Of a DNA stretch of 64,000 bases, positions 35,451-44,020 are shown piece after piece; the first letter of the stretch is position 1, and each line of letters starts with the position of its first letter. The translations under genes and the position numbers were made by a program. This stretch comes from Embleya sp045207655 (GTDB lineage: Bacteria > Actinomycetota > Actinomycetes > Streptomycetales > Streptomycetaceae), in NCBI RefSeq assembly GCF_045207655.1, contig NZ_CP108784.1, forward strand, positions 1-64,000, given 5' to 3'. The notes beneath the pieces were generated by a model. That model saw only the letters and a list, made by a program, of their open reading frames with translations, did no database searches and was not told where the DNA came from.

Positions 35451-35837
35451 GTCCGGTCCTTCGCATTCGGTGATCTGAGCCCGGCCGGCAGGCCGCGGAA
35501 CGGGACACCCTCAGAGCAGTGGCGACAACGGGAGCGGCGCGGCGGACCGCGAACCCCGGCCCCGTCCCCGGCCGGCCGGCAGCCGATAGCGGCCGGAAGG
35601 CCAGGCGGATCATGCGTTCAACGGGGTGCCCTGTCTCGCGGACGTAGTCGCCGGTGATGTGAGGGGACACGCGCGGACCGGTCCTGCTCGGACAACGGCG
35701 CCGGGCGCCGCGCCATAGGGGCGCCGCAGACGGACAGGACCGCAGCGGCCCGTCCGCCTGCGGCGCCCGGTCCGGATTGATGCACACCACGGCCGCCGGC
35801 AGGCCCCGCGGATCGCGCAGGACCCGGCCGGCGGTGT
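35451..35837. other. intergenic, no supportable gene
   Basis: A minus-strand frame starting MVCINPDRAPQADGP at 35777 looks like the opening of a small protein, but it runs in a shadow frame across the aminotransferase remnant and is not called. Confidence 0.35.
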
Positions 35838-36314
35838 TCAGGGGGCGATGGGGAGGTCCGCCCAGTGGGCCGCGCCGCGCGGAAGGGCGCGTTCGCCGTG
35901 CGCGGTCGCCAGCACGGCGACGATGCCGCCACCGCGGCCGTGCTCGTCCGGGTCGCGGCCGGCGGCACGGGCACGGTCTTCGGGGGCGGGTCCGCCGTCG
36001 TCGACCTCGATATGCAGGGCGCCGGACTCCGTGCGTTGCTCAAGGTGGAGGACGACGGGGGGCAGGGCGTGTTCGATGGCATTGGTGACGAGTTCGGAGA
36101 CGACGAGCAGGACCACGTCGGCCGTGTCGCCGTCCGTGCCCCACGCGTCGAGGAGAGTGCGGGCGATGCGGCGCGCCGTGCCAGCGGACTCGGGGCGGCG
36201 CGGAAGGCTCCAGGCGCAAGCCACCTCCCCGGTACAGACCGCCGGAAGGACACCGGACGTGGCATACGGCGCGGGGCCGGCGGCTACTCGGGCGGTGGCG
36301 GTGGCGGCGTACAT
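35838..36314 (-). CDS. RsbW-like anti-sigma factor / HATPase ATP-binding protein
   Basis: 158 residues with the short GHKL ATPase pattern of Streptomyces serine kinase/anti-sigma proteins: AWSLPRRPESAGTARRIART, ADVVLLVVSELVTNAIEHAL (N box) and LHIEVDDGGPAPED (G1 box), then GRGGGIVAVLATAHGE (G2-like). These proteins bind or phosphorylate anti-anti-sigma partners. No partner gene is adjacent. About 70 bp separate it from wrbA, in the same direction, so it may be read from the wrbA promoter. Confidence 0.8.
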   Translation of the reverse strand: MYAATATARVAAGPAPYATSGVLPAVCTGEVACAWSLPRRPESAGTARRIARTLLDAWGTDGDTADVVLLVVSELVTNAIEHALPPVVLHLEQRTESGALHIEVDDGGPAPEDRARAAGRDPDEHGRGGGIVAVLATAHGERALPRGAAHWADLPIAP

Positions 36315-36386
36315 GGGGGTCTCCTCAGCGGGGGCGGCCGGCGCCGCCGGTGTGGCGGCGCCGGGCTGCCGTGACGTGACGGGCGG

Positions 36387-36995
36387 TCAGGCCGCCTTGA
36401 GCTGCGCGGCTGTCCTCACCACGCGCCGGGCCTGGTGACGGGCGGCGGCGCGGGTGGTGTCGTCCACCGGCTTCGTGCCCTGACCGTCCACGTGCGAGGT
36501 GCCGTAGGGGTTGCCGTCGGTGAACTTGACCGGGTCCGTGAAGCCGGGGGCGACCACGATGCCGCCGAAGTGGTGGACGCTGGTGTAGAGCGCCTGGAGC
36601 GTCGTCTCCTGTCCGGCGTGGGCGGTCGCGGACGAGGTGAAGCCGCTGTAGACCTTGTCGGCCAGCTTCCCCTGCGCCCACAGTCCGCCGAGGGTGTCGA
36701 TGAACTGCTTGAGCTGCGCGGAGATGTTGCCGAACCGGGTGGCGGATCCGAACAGCACGGCGTCGGCCCACTCGATGTCCTCGGGTGTCGCCTCGGGGAC
36801 ATCCGCGGTGGCGGCGTGGTTGGCCGCCCACGCCGGATTGGCCTCGATGGCCGCCCGCGGGGCCAGCTCGGCGGCCTTCACCAGGCGGACCTCGGCACCC
36901 GCCTTCACCCCGGCATCGCGCAGTTCCCTGGCGATCTCGGTAATGGTGCCCGTGGAGGAGTAGTAGACGATCGAGAGCTTGACGGGAGTGGCCAC
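36387..36995 (-). CDS. wrbA: NAD(P)H:quinone oxidoreductase, WrbA-type flavoprotein
   Basis: 202 residues. Flavodoxin-like fold with the FMN phosphate loop SIVYYSSTGTITEIARE (8-24), ADAVLFGSATRFGNISAQLK and VYSGFTSSATAHAGQETTLQ followed by HHFGGIVVAPGF, all WrbA marks. It carries out two-electron reduction of quinones and so limits redox cycling. Two TetR-type operators lie 44-87 bp upstream of the ATG (37039-37082), and the same operator precedes the SDR, tetR/NTF2 and DJ-1 genes. Confidence 0.9.
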   Translation of the reverse strand: MATPVKLSIVYYSSTGTITEIARELRDAGVKAGAEVRLVKAAELAPRAAIEANPAWAANHAATADVPEATPEDIEWADAVLFGSATRFGNISAQLKQFIDTLGGLWAQGKLADKVYSGFTSSATAHAGQETTLQALYTSVHHFGGIVVAPGFTDPVKFTDGNPYGTSHVDGQGTKPVDDTTRAAARHQARRVVRTAAQLKAA

Positions 36996-37038
36996 GGCGG
37001 CGGCTCCGTTCGTTGTTGGGTTCCGATGGAATTGGTAC

Positions 37039-37082
37039 TAGACGACCGGTCTACTAATCCAAAATAGACGACCGGTCCGATC
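37039..37082. promoter_or_regulatory. two TetR-type operators upstream of wrbA
   Basis: TAGACGACCGGTCTACTA (37039-37056) and TAGACGACCGGTCCGATC (37065-37082), spaced 26 bp apart centre to centre. Both share the TAGACGACCGGTC core found at six sites in this block. Confidence 0.75.
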
Positions 37083-37129
37083 GAAGTCAAGGTCGAGTGC
37101 CACGGTCGCGGCGGGAGCGGTGGGGAGCA

Positions 37130-37153
37130 AGGCTCGCCGGGCGGCGACGAGCC
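37130..37153 (-). terminator. hairpin after the 37171-37473 gene
   Basis: GGCTCG (37131-37136) pairs with CGAGCC (37148-37153), extended by outer GGTGGGG/CCCCACC pairing. It lies 18 bases past the stop on the minus strand. Confidence 0.5.
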
Positions 37154-37170
37154 CCACCACCCCGCGGGGT

Positions 37171-37473
37171 TCAAGCGGTGACCGCAGCCTTCCCCGGGTC
37201 ATTGGGGTGGGGCTGCAGAGCCGTCACCACCGAGGTCATCCACGGCCGGAGCGGCAGCGCGCCGAGCACCTTCCCGTACAGCTCATCCTCGTCGGCGGCC
37301 CGCCACAGGCCGATGCTGCGCAGTTCGCCCACCGGGCGCCACAGCCGGACGAGATGGCCGGCCGCGGCCAGCTCCCCGGCCCTGACGGATTCCTCGGCGC
37401 GGCGACGGTCGACCTCGGCAGGGTCGGTCCCCTCGGGAACAGTGGTGGTGAGTTCGACCAGGAACTCCTTCAT
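37171..37473 (-). CDS. muconolactone delta-isomerase-like protein
   Basis: 100 residues from the ATG at 37473 with GGAGA eight bases upstream. MKEFLVELTTTVPEGTDPAE, LAAAGHLVRLWRPVG and RSIGLWRAADEDELYGKVLG match the small ferredoxin-like muconolactone isomerase family. No other catechol-pathway gene is nearby. In stress clusters such proteins often accompany quinone reductases, so its role here is probably detoxification. It lies divergent to the SDR gene with the operator pair between. Confidence 0.78.
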   Translation of the reverse strand: MKEFLVELTTTVPEGTDPAEVDRRRAEESVRAGELAAAGHLVRLWRPVGELRSIGLWRAADEDELYGKVLGALPLRPWMTSVVTALQPHPNDPGKAAVTA

Positions 37474-37601
37474 GGCGGCTTCTCCTTCTCTCCGCGGGGC
37501 CTGTCGACCCCTCACGGCGATCTACCGGGGGCGCGGTCGCCCCCGGTGTGCTCCGCGGGCGCACACGGCCTGCGACCCGGCGGCGCACACGCTTTTGAAA
37601 T

Positions 37602-37645
37602 AACTCGACCGGTCGTCTACCTTGGCATAGACGACCGCCCGGCTA
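37602..37645. promoter_or_regulatory. two TetR-type operators between isomerase and SDR genes
   Basis: AACTCGACCGGTCGTCTA (37602-37619, half-diverged) and TAGACGACCGCCCGGCTA (37628-37645), 26 bp apart centre to centre, the same spacing as at wrbA. They sit 44-87 bp before the SDR ATG and could also control the divergent isomerase gene. Confidence 0.72.
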
Positions 37646-37688
37646 CTAGTCGGCAGCGCTCGTCCCCCTTGAAGGAGGTCAGGTCGCC

Positions 37689-38402
37689 ATGAGCACGCAG
37701 GTTCAGAAGGTCGCGGTCGTCACGGGTGCGTCCCAGGGCATCGGCGCCGGGCTTGTCACCGCCTACCGCAAGCTGGGCTACGGCGTCGTCGCCACCTCGC
37801 GCCGCATCCCCGCGTCGGAGGACCCCGACGTCGTCACCGTCCAGGGCGACATCGCCGACCGCACGACCGCAGAGCGCGTCATCGCCGCCGGCGTCGAGCA
37901 CTTCGGCCGTATCGACACGCTGGTCAACAACGCGGGGATCTTCGTCGCGAAGCCCTTCACCGACTACACAAAGGACGACTACGACGCGGTGCTCGGCGTG
38001 AACCTGGACGGCTTCTTCCGCATCACCCAACTCGCGGTGGAGCGCATGCTCGAGCAGGGCGGCGGTCACGTCGTGCAGATCACGAGCACGCTCGCCGACC
38101 AGGCCAACTCCAGCGTGACCTCCGTGCTCGCCTCCCTGACCAAGGGAGGACTGCAGTCCGCGACCAAGGCGCTGGCCATCGAGTACGCCGGCCGCGGCAT
38201 CCGCAGCAACGCCGTGGCGCTGGGCACCATCAAGACGCCCATGCACCCCGAAGAGCATCACGCGGCACTCGCGGCACTGCATCCGCTCGGCCGCATGGGC
38301 GAGGTGAGCGACATCGTCGACGCGGTCGTCTACCTCGAGAACGCCCCGTTCGTCACGGGCGAGATCCTCCACGTCGACGGCGGCCAGAGCGCCGGGTCCT
38401 GA
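37689..38402 (+). CDS. SDR-family oxidoreductase lacking the usual catalytic Tyr
   Basis: 237 residues, ATG with GAAGGAGG upstream. Rossmann nucleotide motif TGASQGIGAG (12-21) and NNAG (LVNNAGIFV). The catalytic box reads VLASLTKGGLQSATKALAIE: the lysine is present but the residue four before it, normally Tyr, is Ala. I recall a subgroup of actinobacterial SDRs with this ASLTKGGL form. The enzyme may therefore be an atypical reductase or a binding protein. It is controlled by the two upstream operators and followed by a hairpin terminator. Confidence 0.88.
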   Translation: MSTQVQKVAVVTGASQGIGAGLVTAYRKLGYGVVATSRRIPASEDPDVVTVQGDIADRTTAERVIAAGVEHFGRIDTLVNNAGIFVAKPFTDYTKDDYDAVLGVNLDGFFRITQLAVERMLEQGGGHVVQITSTLADQANSSVTSVLASLTKGGLQSATKALAIEYAGRGIRSNAVALGTIKTPMHPEEHHAALAALHPLGRMGEVSDIVDAVVYLENAPFVTGEILHVDGGQSAGS

Positions 38403-38421
38403 GCGCGGGCACTCGCCGCCG

Positions 38422-38445
38422 GCCTCGCCCGCGCGGGCCCGAGGC
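38422..38445 (+). terminator. hairpin after SDR gene
   Basis: GCCTCG (38422-38427) with CGAGGC (38440-38445), and an inner CCCGCGCGGG palindrome, 20 bases past the SDR stop. Confidence 0.5.
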
Positions 38446-38623
38446 GGGGGCGCGCCACCTGTGCCCCTGCCGGTTGCCCCGGAACCGGCTGCCGACGGCC
38501 CGCCCGGTGCCCACGACGAACCACCGGCACAGGCCCCTCGGGGACCGGCCCCGGCGGCCGGGCGGGCCACTGCCTCGTCCCGGACCACGTCCGTCCCCGT
38601 CCCACGAGAAGAGAGGACACTCC

Positions 38624-39655
38624 ATGACTTCGCCACTCGAGGGTCTCGCCGTGGACAATCCGGTTCTGGCCGCGCCGATGGCCGGCGGGCCCAGCACCCC
38701 CGCACTGGTCGTGGCGGCGGCTCGGGCGAACGGGCTGGGGTTCCTCGCCGGCGGATACAAGACCGCCGACGCACTGGCCGAGCAGATCGCCGAGGTCCGA
38801 CGCCACGACATCGTCTTCGGGGTCAACCTCTTCGCTCCCAACCCCGTGCCGGTCGATCCGGAGGACTTCCGGCGCTATGCCGCCGCGATCGCCCCCGAAG
38901 CCCGGGTCTACGAGATCGACGTCCGGGCAGCGGGAATCGTCGAGGACGACGACCACTGGTCGGACAAGATCGATATGTTGCTGTCCGCGCCGGTACCGGT
39001 CGTCAGCTTCACCTTCGCCGTCCCGCACGCGGCCGTCATCGCCTCACTGCGTGCCGCCGGAACCCTGGTCGTCCAGACGGTCACGTCACCGGCGGAGGCC
39101 CGCCTGGCCGCGGACGCGGGCGCCGATGTGCTGGCAGTACAGGCGTCGGCCGCCGGAGGGCACTCCGGCACGCTCACCCCCGAACATGTTCCGGCCCCCG
39201 TCCCCCTGACCGATCTGCTGGGGCGCGTACGGGAGGCGGTGTCTCTGCCGCTCGTCGCCGCGGGCGGGCTGGCCACCCCGGCCGATGTGGCCGAGGCACT
39301 GCGCGCCGGGGCCGAGGCGGTCATGGTCGGCACGGTCCTGCTGCGAGCGGACGAAGCCGGTACCTCACTCCCCCACAAGGCGGCCCTGACCGACCCGCAG
39401 CGCCGTGGGACGGTGATGACCAGGGCGTTCACGGGCCGGCCCGCGCGGACTCTGGCCAACCGGTTCACCGACCGCTACAGCGGCCTCGCCCCCTCCGGCT
39501 ATCCCGCCCTGCACCATCTGACCAGGCCGATGCGCCAGGCCGCCGCCGCGGCCGGCGACCCCGAACGGATCAATCTGTGGGCCGGCACCGGGTACCGCCG
39601 GGCCACCGCCCAGCCCGCCGCCGAGATCCTGCGGAGACTGGCCTCCCACGTCTGA
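38624..39655 (+). CDS. nitronate monooxygenase
   Basis: 343 residues from ATG 38624 behind AGAGGACACTCC. FMN TIM barrel of the NMO/2-nitropropane dioxygenase family: NPVLAAPMAGGPSTPALVVA, FGVNLFAPN, VQASAAGGHSGTL (motif with the catalytic His) and LVAAGGLATPADVAEALRAG followed by AEAVMVGTVLL. It oxidises toxic nitronates such as propionate-3-nitronate. No operator of the block consensus directly precedes it, so it may be read through from the SDR gene past the weak hairpin. Confidence 0.9.
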   Translation: MTSPLEGLAVDNPVLAAPMAGGPSTPALVVAAARANGLGFLAGGYKTADALAEQIAEVRRHDIVFGVNLFAPNPVPVDPEDFRRYAAAIAPEARVYEIDVRAAGIVEDDDHWSDKIDMLLSAPVPVVSFTFAVPHAAVIASLRAAGTLVVQTVTSPAEARLAADAGADVLAVQASAAGGHSGTLTPEHVPAPVPLTDLLGRVREAVSLPLVAAGGLATPADVAEALRAGAEAVMVGTVLLRADEAGTSLPHKAALTDPQRRGTVMTRAFTGRPARTLANRFTDRYSGLAPSGYPALHHLTRPMRQAAAAAGDPERINLWAGTGYRRATAQPAAEILRRLASHV

Positions 39656-39760
39656 ACACTCCCAGCACCCCACGCACGCCAAGGCACCGGCGGTCAGGGA
39701 CCTCCGGGCCGACGGAACTCCGGCGCCCCGCGCACGGACCCGTCGGCAGCGGACCGGGGC

Positions 39761-40381
39761 TCACGCCCCGGCCGCTGCATCCTGCGGCACCCGGGCTCCC
39801 AGCAGGGCCAGGCAATTCGCCCAGAGAACGCTCAACCGGGACGTGTTGTTGTAGAGCTTGGCGAGCAGCACCTGTCCTTCGAGCTGCGCCACGACCGCTC
39901 GCGCCCCCTCATGCGTGTCGGCGACACCGACCTCGCCCCGCTCGCGCGCCTCGGCGACGACCGACTCCACCATGGCGACCTGGGCGTCGAAGATCTCCTG
40001 CAGGCGCTCGCGGATCGCCTCGGTCTGGTTGCTCAGCTCCAGCGTGAGGTTCCCGAACAGGCAGCCGGAGACGGTGCCGCAGCTCTTCTGCCCCGCCCGC
40101 TGGGTCGCCTCGGTCTCCTCGAAGAGCTGGCGCAGTCGCTGCAGGGGCTCGGCGTCGCCGTGCAGAACCCGGGTCCACTCGCGGCGCTGGGCGGCCCAGT
40201 GCTCGTCGAGCACGGTCAGCGCCAGAGCCTCCTTGGACGCGAAGAAGTAGTAGAAGCTCCCCTTGGGCACCCCGGCCGTCTTGCAGATCTCGGCCACGCC
40301 CAGCGCCGAGTAGCCCCGCAGCTCGATGAGCGACTGCGTGGTGCTGATGATCTTCTCTCTGGCGTCACTGGTCCGTCCCAT
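39761..40381 (-). CDS. TetR-family regulator of the operator set
   Basis: 206 residues. N-terminal helix-turn-helix (SALGVAEICKTAGVPKGSFY, YFFASKEAL, 25-52). The C-terminal domain has KSCGTVSGCLFGNLTLELSN with Cys101 and Cys107, plus Cys33 in the DNA-binding helix; the GCLFGNL pattern is common in electrophile-sensing TetR proteins of the NemR/AcuR type. The ATG lies 10 bp from the operator at 40391, so it should repress itself and the divergent NTF2-like gene. Thiol modification as inducer signal is inference. Confidence 0.9.
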   Translation of the reverse strand: MGRTSDAREKIISTTQSLIELRGYSALGVAEICKTAGVPKGSFYYFFASKEALALTVLDEHWAAQRREWTRVLHGDAEPLQRLRQLFEETEATQRAGQKSCGTVSGCLFGNLTLELSNQTEAIRERLQEIFDAQVAMVESVVAEARERGEVGVADTHEGARAVVAQLEGQVLLAKLYNNTSRLSVLWANCLALLGARVPQDAAAGA

Positions 40382-40390
40382 GCTTGCCAG

Positions 40391-40432
40391 TATACGACCG
40401 CTCGTCTACATTCTCACTAGACCGGTCGTCTA
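40391..40432. promoter_or_regulatory. two TetR-type operators between tetR and NTF2-like gene
   Basis: TATACGACCGCTCGTCTA (40391-40408) and CACTAGACCGGTCGTCTA (40415-40432). Together with four more sites in this block they define the consensus TAGACGACCGGTCGTCTA. Confidence 0.78.
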
Positions 40433-40521
40433 CAAGGGTGGGGAATCGGTCGCCCGCATTGCGCGACCACGCACGGTGGACCCCGCGCGCCCACGCCCGT
40501 CCACAGATGAGAGCTGAAGCA

Positions 40522-40890
40522 ATGAGCCATCCGATGCAGGACGTCCTTCGGCGCTGGAAGGCCGCTTTCGACGGCCATCAGCCCGACGCCATGGCCGATC
40601 TCTTCACCCCCGATGCCCTCTTCCAGGGCTTCGGAGCTGCCGTCCTCACGGGCCGGGACGCGGTACGGGACTACTACGAAGCCGTACCACCCGGCCGCAG
40701 GGCCGACGTGACAGTCCTGTACACCTACACGATCGGCGAGCAGGCCGCCGGCGGCTTCGCGGACGTCACGTTCGGCGACGCGCACGGCTGGGAGGCCCAC
40801 GTGCACCTGTCGCTGGTGCTCCACCTCCACGACACCGGCTGGAAAATCGACCAGTACCACGTCTCCCGCGTCGAGGACGAACACCAGTAG
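40522..40890 (+). CDS. NTF2-like / SnoaL-type small protein
   Basis: 122 residues from ATG 40522; upstream in-frame codons cross the operator and are unlikely. MQDVLRRWKAAFDGHQPDAM, DLFTPDALFQGFGAAVLTGR, VRDYYEAVP and TGWKIDQYHVSR are the cone-shaped NTF2 fold with the pattern of DUF4440/SgcJ proteins. Ligand unknown; probably binds or converts a small electrophile under TetR control. Confidence 0.8.
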   Translation: MSHPMQDVLRRWKAAFDGHQPDAMADLFTPDALFQGFGAAVLTGRDAVRDYYEAVPPGRRADVTVLYTYTIGEQAAGGFADVTFGDAHGWEAHVHLSLVLHLHDTGWKIDQYHVSRVEDEHQ

Positions 40891-41016
40891 TCCGGCAGCA
40901 CTCGCCATCCGGTCGGAGGCACCGCACAAAGTGCAGCATGGTGACGCCCGGCAGCTGTCAACGCTCTCTGAAAACTGACCCCTGCGGGTCTCGGAAAATT
41001 GACCCCCGCGGCTGGT

Positions 41017-41823
41017 TCAACCCTGATTCGCGCGGTTCTCCTTGGCGAGGAGTTCGCGCCGCTGGCGAGTGCGATACGAATCACCGGTGAGGGTGAGAAC
41101 CTCGGCATGATGGACCAGGCGGTCGATCATCGCGGCGGCCACGACGTCGTCCGAGAACGTTTCTCCCCAGCGCCCGAACGGCAAATTTGAGGTCACCATG
41201 ACCGAGCCCTGCTCGTAACGGGACGCAATGAGTTGGAAGAACAGATTCGCGGCGTCCTGGTCGAACGGGATATAGCCGACCTCATCGATAATGATCAGCT
41301 TGTAGCGGCGGATCTTCTTCAGCTCGGCTTCCAGACGGCCGGCCTGGTGGGCCTCGCCGAGACGCGAAATCCAGTTGCTCGCGGTGTCGAACAGGACCGA
41401 ATAACCTGAGTGGGCCGCCTTGACGCCGAGCCCGATGGCCAGATGTGTTTTCCCGAGTCCCGGCGGTCCGAGTAGAATTACGTTCTCCGCCTTCGCGACG
41501 AATGTGCCGGTCGCCAGGTGCGCGAGAACATCACGCCGCAGCGAGGGCAAGTGGTCGAGGTTGAAGTCCTCCAGCGTTTTGACCTGCGGGAAGTGAGCAG
41601 TGCGGATCCGCATCACCGTTCCCTTCGATTCCCGATCGGCCACCTGTCGCTGCAGCAGGGCGGCGAGGTATTCCTCGTGGGACCAGTTCTCGTCCCTTGC
41701 CTGAGCAGCGAGGTCCTCCCAGACGACACCCATCGTCGGCATCTTCAGTGCCCGGGTGAGATAGGCAATCATCGAGGGAAGCCCGTCCTTGTGGCCCGAA
41801 CTCTCCTTGGTGGCAGTGGTCAT
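41017..41823 (-). CDS. istB: IS21 helper ATPase IstB
   Basis: 268 residues. Walker A GPPGLGKT, Walker B LIIIDEVGYIPFD, and the DnaA-like C-terminal end (SNLPFGRWGETFSDDVVAAA). It assembles on DNA and directs IstA to target sites. The ATG overlaps the istA stop as ATGA. Confidence 0.95.
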   Translation of the reverse strand: MTTATKESSGHKDGLPSMIAYLTRALKMPTMGVVWEDLAAQARDENWSHEEYLAALLQRQVADRESKGTVMRIRTAHFPQVKTLEDFNLDHLPSLRRDVLAHLATGTFVAKAENVILLGPPGLGKTHLAIGLGVKAAHSGYSVLFDTASNWISRLGEAHQAGRLEAELKKIRRYKLIIIDEVGYIPFDQDAANLFFQLIASRYEQGSVMVTSNLPFGRWGETFSDDVVAAAMIDRLVHHAEVLTLTGDSYRTRQRRELLAKENRANQG

Positions 41824-43079
41824 TCGTTGCTCGCTTTCGTGGGTGTGGGGTCGAAATCGACACCGAAAAGGGCGTCGTAGTCGGGCAGGGCCCGCAGTGT
41901 GACGGCGTGGCCGTCGGGATGATGCCGGGTGGCGGCCTCGCGCCGCCGGCGTTCCAGGGCGAGGGCCTGGCGCATCCGGGCGGCGGCGGCCGCATGAGCG
42001 GGGTCGGTGACCACGGCCTGCTTGGCCCAGGACCGGTGGTGACGCGCGACGACCTGGCCGTCGCAGAACACCGTCACCTCCTCCGGCGACGCGGTCACGT
42101 CGACGAATCGGCCGATCACCTGCGGGTCCACGGAATAGTCGACGGTGTCGACGCGTACGTAGTAATCACGCGCCAGACGAATTCGGTTGTTCAGCCCGAT
42201 CGGTGGGACGACGGGCGGCAGCGGAAGCATCGACTGATAGTCGGTCTCCAAAAGGTCGACCGGCCGGCCCTGAATCGAGCGGACCGTGCGGGAGTTGGCC
42301 CGCACCAGCCATTCCGCCAGCTGGCCGTTGAAATCCGCCGGCGAGGTGAACCGACGCCCGGGCAGGAACGATGTCTCCAGGAACTGGTTGTTCCGTTCGA
42401 CCATTCCCTTGTATTCCGGGTCCCGCGGCGGCGCGAGCTGGATCCGGGTGGCCAGTGTCCCGGCAAAAGCCGCCGCCGGAGCAGTCACCCGACCCGTCCC
42501 GCCGATCGCGGACTCCCGATCCCGGACCAGCGTTCTGGTGACCCGCCCAATCGCGCCGATCAGGGACCACATACCCGACAGGATGTCGCCGCCCTGACGG
42601 GTCGGAATCATCGCTGCGGACAAGTAGCGGGAGAACCCCAGCGTCATGACCAGCACCGGCAGAATCCGTTCCTGACCGGTCATGACCGGTATCTTCGTCT
42701 CGGGAAACCACAGATCGCACTGCGTGATCCCGCCGGGCTCGTAGTGGACACGATCCACCGGGTCGATGCCCACGTATTCGGGCCGCAGCAGAGCCAGTCG
42801 CTTCCTCAACGGCGACATGGAGTACGGCCAGCCGATCCGTTCCGCGACGACCGGGGCCGGCATCCTCGGCCATTCCTTCAACAAGACACGGATCTGCGAT
42901 TCGAAGGCGTCCACGACCGAACCCTGCAGGGCCCGCTCGTATTTGGGCGGCCGGTTTGAGTTCAACGCGGCCCGCACGGTATTCCGGGCCACCCCTAGCC
43001 GCCGCGCGATCTCCTTGATGGGTACGCCCTCCGCTCGATGCAGACGACGTATCTCGGCCCAATCCTCCACCTTTAGCAC
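41820..43079 (-). CDS. istA: IS21 transposase IstA
   Basis: 419 residues from GTG 43079. N-terminal helix-turn-helix (EGVPIKEIARRLGVARNTVR), then the DDE core: QCDLWFPETK, LVRDRESAIGG and YKGMVERNNQFLE. C-terminal region (YYVRVDTVDYSVDP, VTVFCDGQVVARHHRSW) as in other IstA proteins. Intact. Confidence 0.95.
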   Translation of the reverse strand: MLKVEDWAEIRRLHRAEGVPIKEIARRLGVARNTVRAALNSNRPPKYERALQGSVVDAFESQIRVLLKEWPRMPAPVVAERIGWPYSMSPLRKRLALLRPEYVGIDPVDRVHYEPGGITQCDLWFPETKIPVMTGQERILPVLVMTLGFSRYLSAAMIPTRQGGDILSGMWSLIGAIGRVTRTLVRDRESAIGGTGRVTAPAAAFAGTLATRIQLAPPRDPEYKGMVERNNQFLETSFLPGRRFTSPADFNGQLAEWLVRANSRTVRSIQGRPVDLLETDYQSMLPLPPVVPPIGLNNRIRLARDYYVRVDTVDYSVDPQVIGRFVDVTASPEEVTVFCDGQVVARHHRSWAKQAVVTDPAHAAAAARMRQALALERRRREAATRHHPDGHAVTLRALPDYDALFGVDFDPTPTKASNE

Positions 43080-43153
43080 CCCCCATGATCAACAAGGGGG
43101 TCAACTTTCGGAAGCCTCCTGGGGGTCAGTTTTCAGGAACCAGCGACAGCAGC

Positions 43154-43953
43154 AAGGCACCCAGGACGCGGAACTGCGCGCGATTTGTCGCCGAAGACTC
43201 CAGGGCATCACCTCGAGGACGGCGGCACTCGCGCCGACCGGCTCGAAGTCGAACGTCGGGCAGCCGGCCCGAAGCCCAGGCGCCTCTCCCTCGGTCCGGT
43301 CCACCGCCGGGCCCGCCGACGCTTGGTGGTCGCCCACTCACCGATGTACCGGCAGCGCACCGCCGCATCCAGCATCCACGTCGACAGGAGCCCGGCGCTG
43401 ACGGTCAGGCGCGAAGGCGGCTGTCGGGGCCGTCCTGATCCCCGGCCGTTTCGTCGTCGAACCAGTAGTCGCCAGCGGCCAGGCAGCGGAACCCGGCCGG
43501 GTCCGCAGTCACCCGGCCGGGTCCTGTCACGTCCCCCGGATCCGCCGGACCACTCCGGGCGCACCCGTGATGGCGGCGCCGCGCAGGCGGGCGGGCCAGG
43601 CCCGACGTCACCCGAAGGCCGCCCGATCCCGACCGGAACCGATCGCTCACCCGAACCCGGCCGAACACCGCAACCGACACGGTGCCGGGCGCGGTCAGCC
43701 GGTTCACCGATGCCCGAACTCCCCCACAACCGGCCCGGCCAGTGCGTCGGCGTCCGCCTCGGCAGACCAGCCGGACACGCGAACCTCACCCTCCACCCCG
43801 TCCTCCAGGACCAGCACCCGGTCATCGAGCCGGAACCGGTGCCTTGCGCCCACGACGCCGGCCACGTTCCGTGGTGCCGACCAGGAGCCGCTCGTGGGCC
43901 GTGCCCGTCCGTCCCATGCGGCCAACCATCACGCGTCCGACCCCGGAGCAAAA
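43154..43953. other. 800 bp without a supportable gene
   Basis: A minus-strand frame (LLSTWMLDAAVRCRYIGEWA) around 43310-43400 looks protein-like but I cannot assign it, and it has no intact extension. Otherwise nothing recognisable. Confidence 0.4.
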
Positions 43954-43971
43954 TAGTTGACCGGTCGGCTA
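43954..43971. promoter_or_regulatory. TetR-type operator before DJ-1 gene
   Basis: TAGTTGACCGGTCGGCTA, a palindromic variant of the block operator, 50 bp before the ATG at 44021. It extends the regulon beyond the IS21 insertion. Confidence 0.7.
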
Positions 43972-44020
43972 CAATGAGGTGGAGCCGACTCGGGCTCCAC
44001 AACGTTGACAGGAGAAGGAC

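Larger units (their letters stand above)
40956..43148 (-). mobile_element. IS21-family element with 5-bp target duplication
   Basis: The 27-bp ends match: TGTC...CTGAAAACTGACCCC at 40956 and its inverted copy ending at 43148, each followed by a second internal repeat (GAAAATTGACCCCC; GAAAGTTGACCCCC). GCAGC is duplicated at 40951-40955 and 43149-43153. Length is 2193 bp, with istA and istB inside. The element looks complete and recent. It sits between the NTF2-like gene and the DJ-1 gene of the same regulon. Confidence 0.93.
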
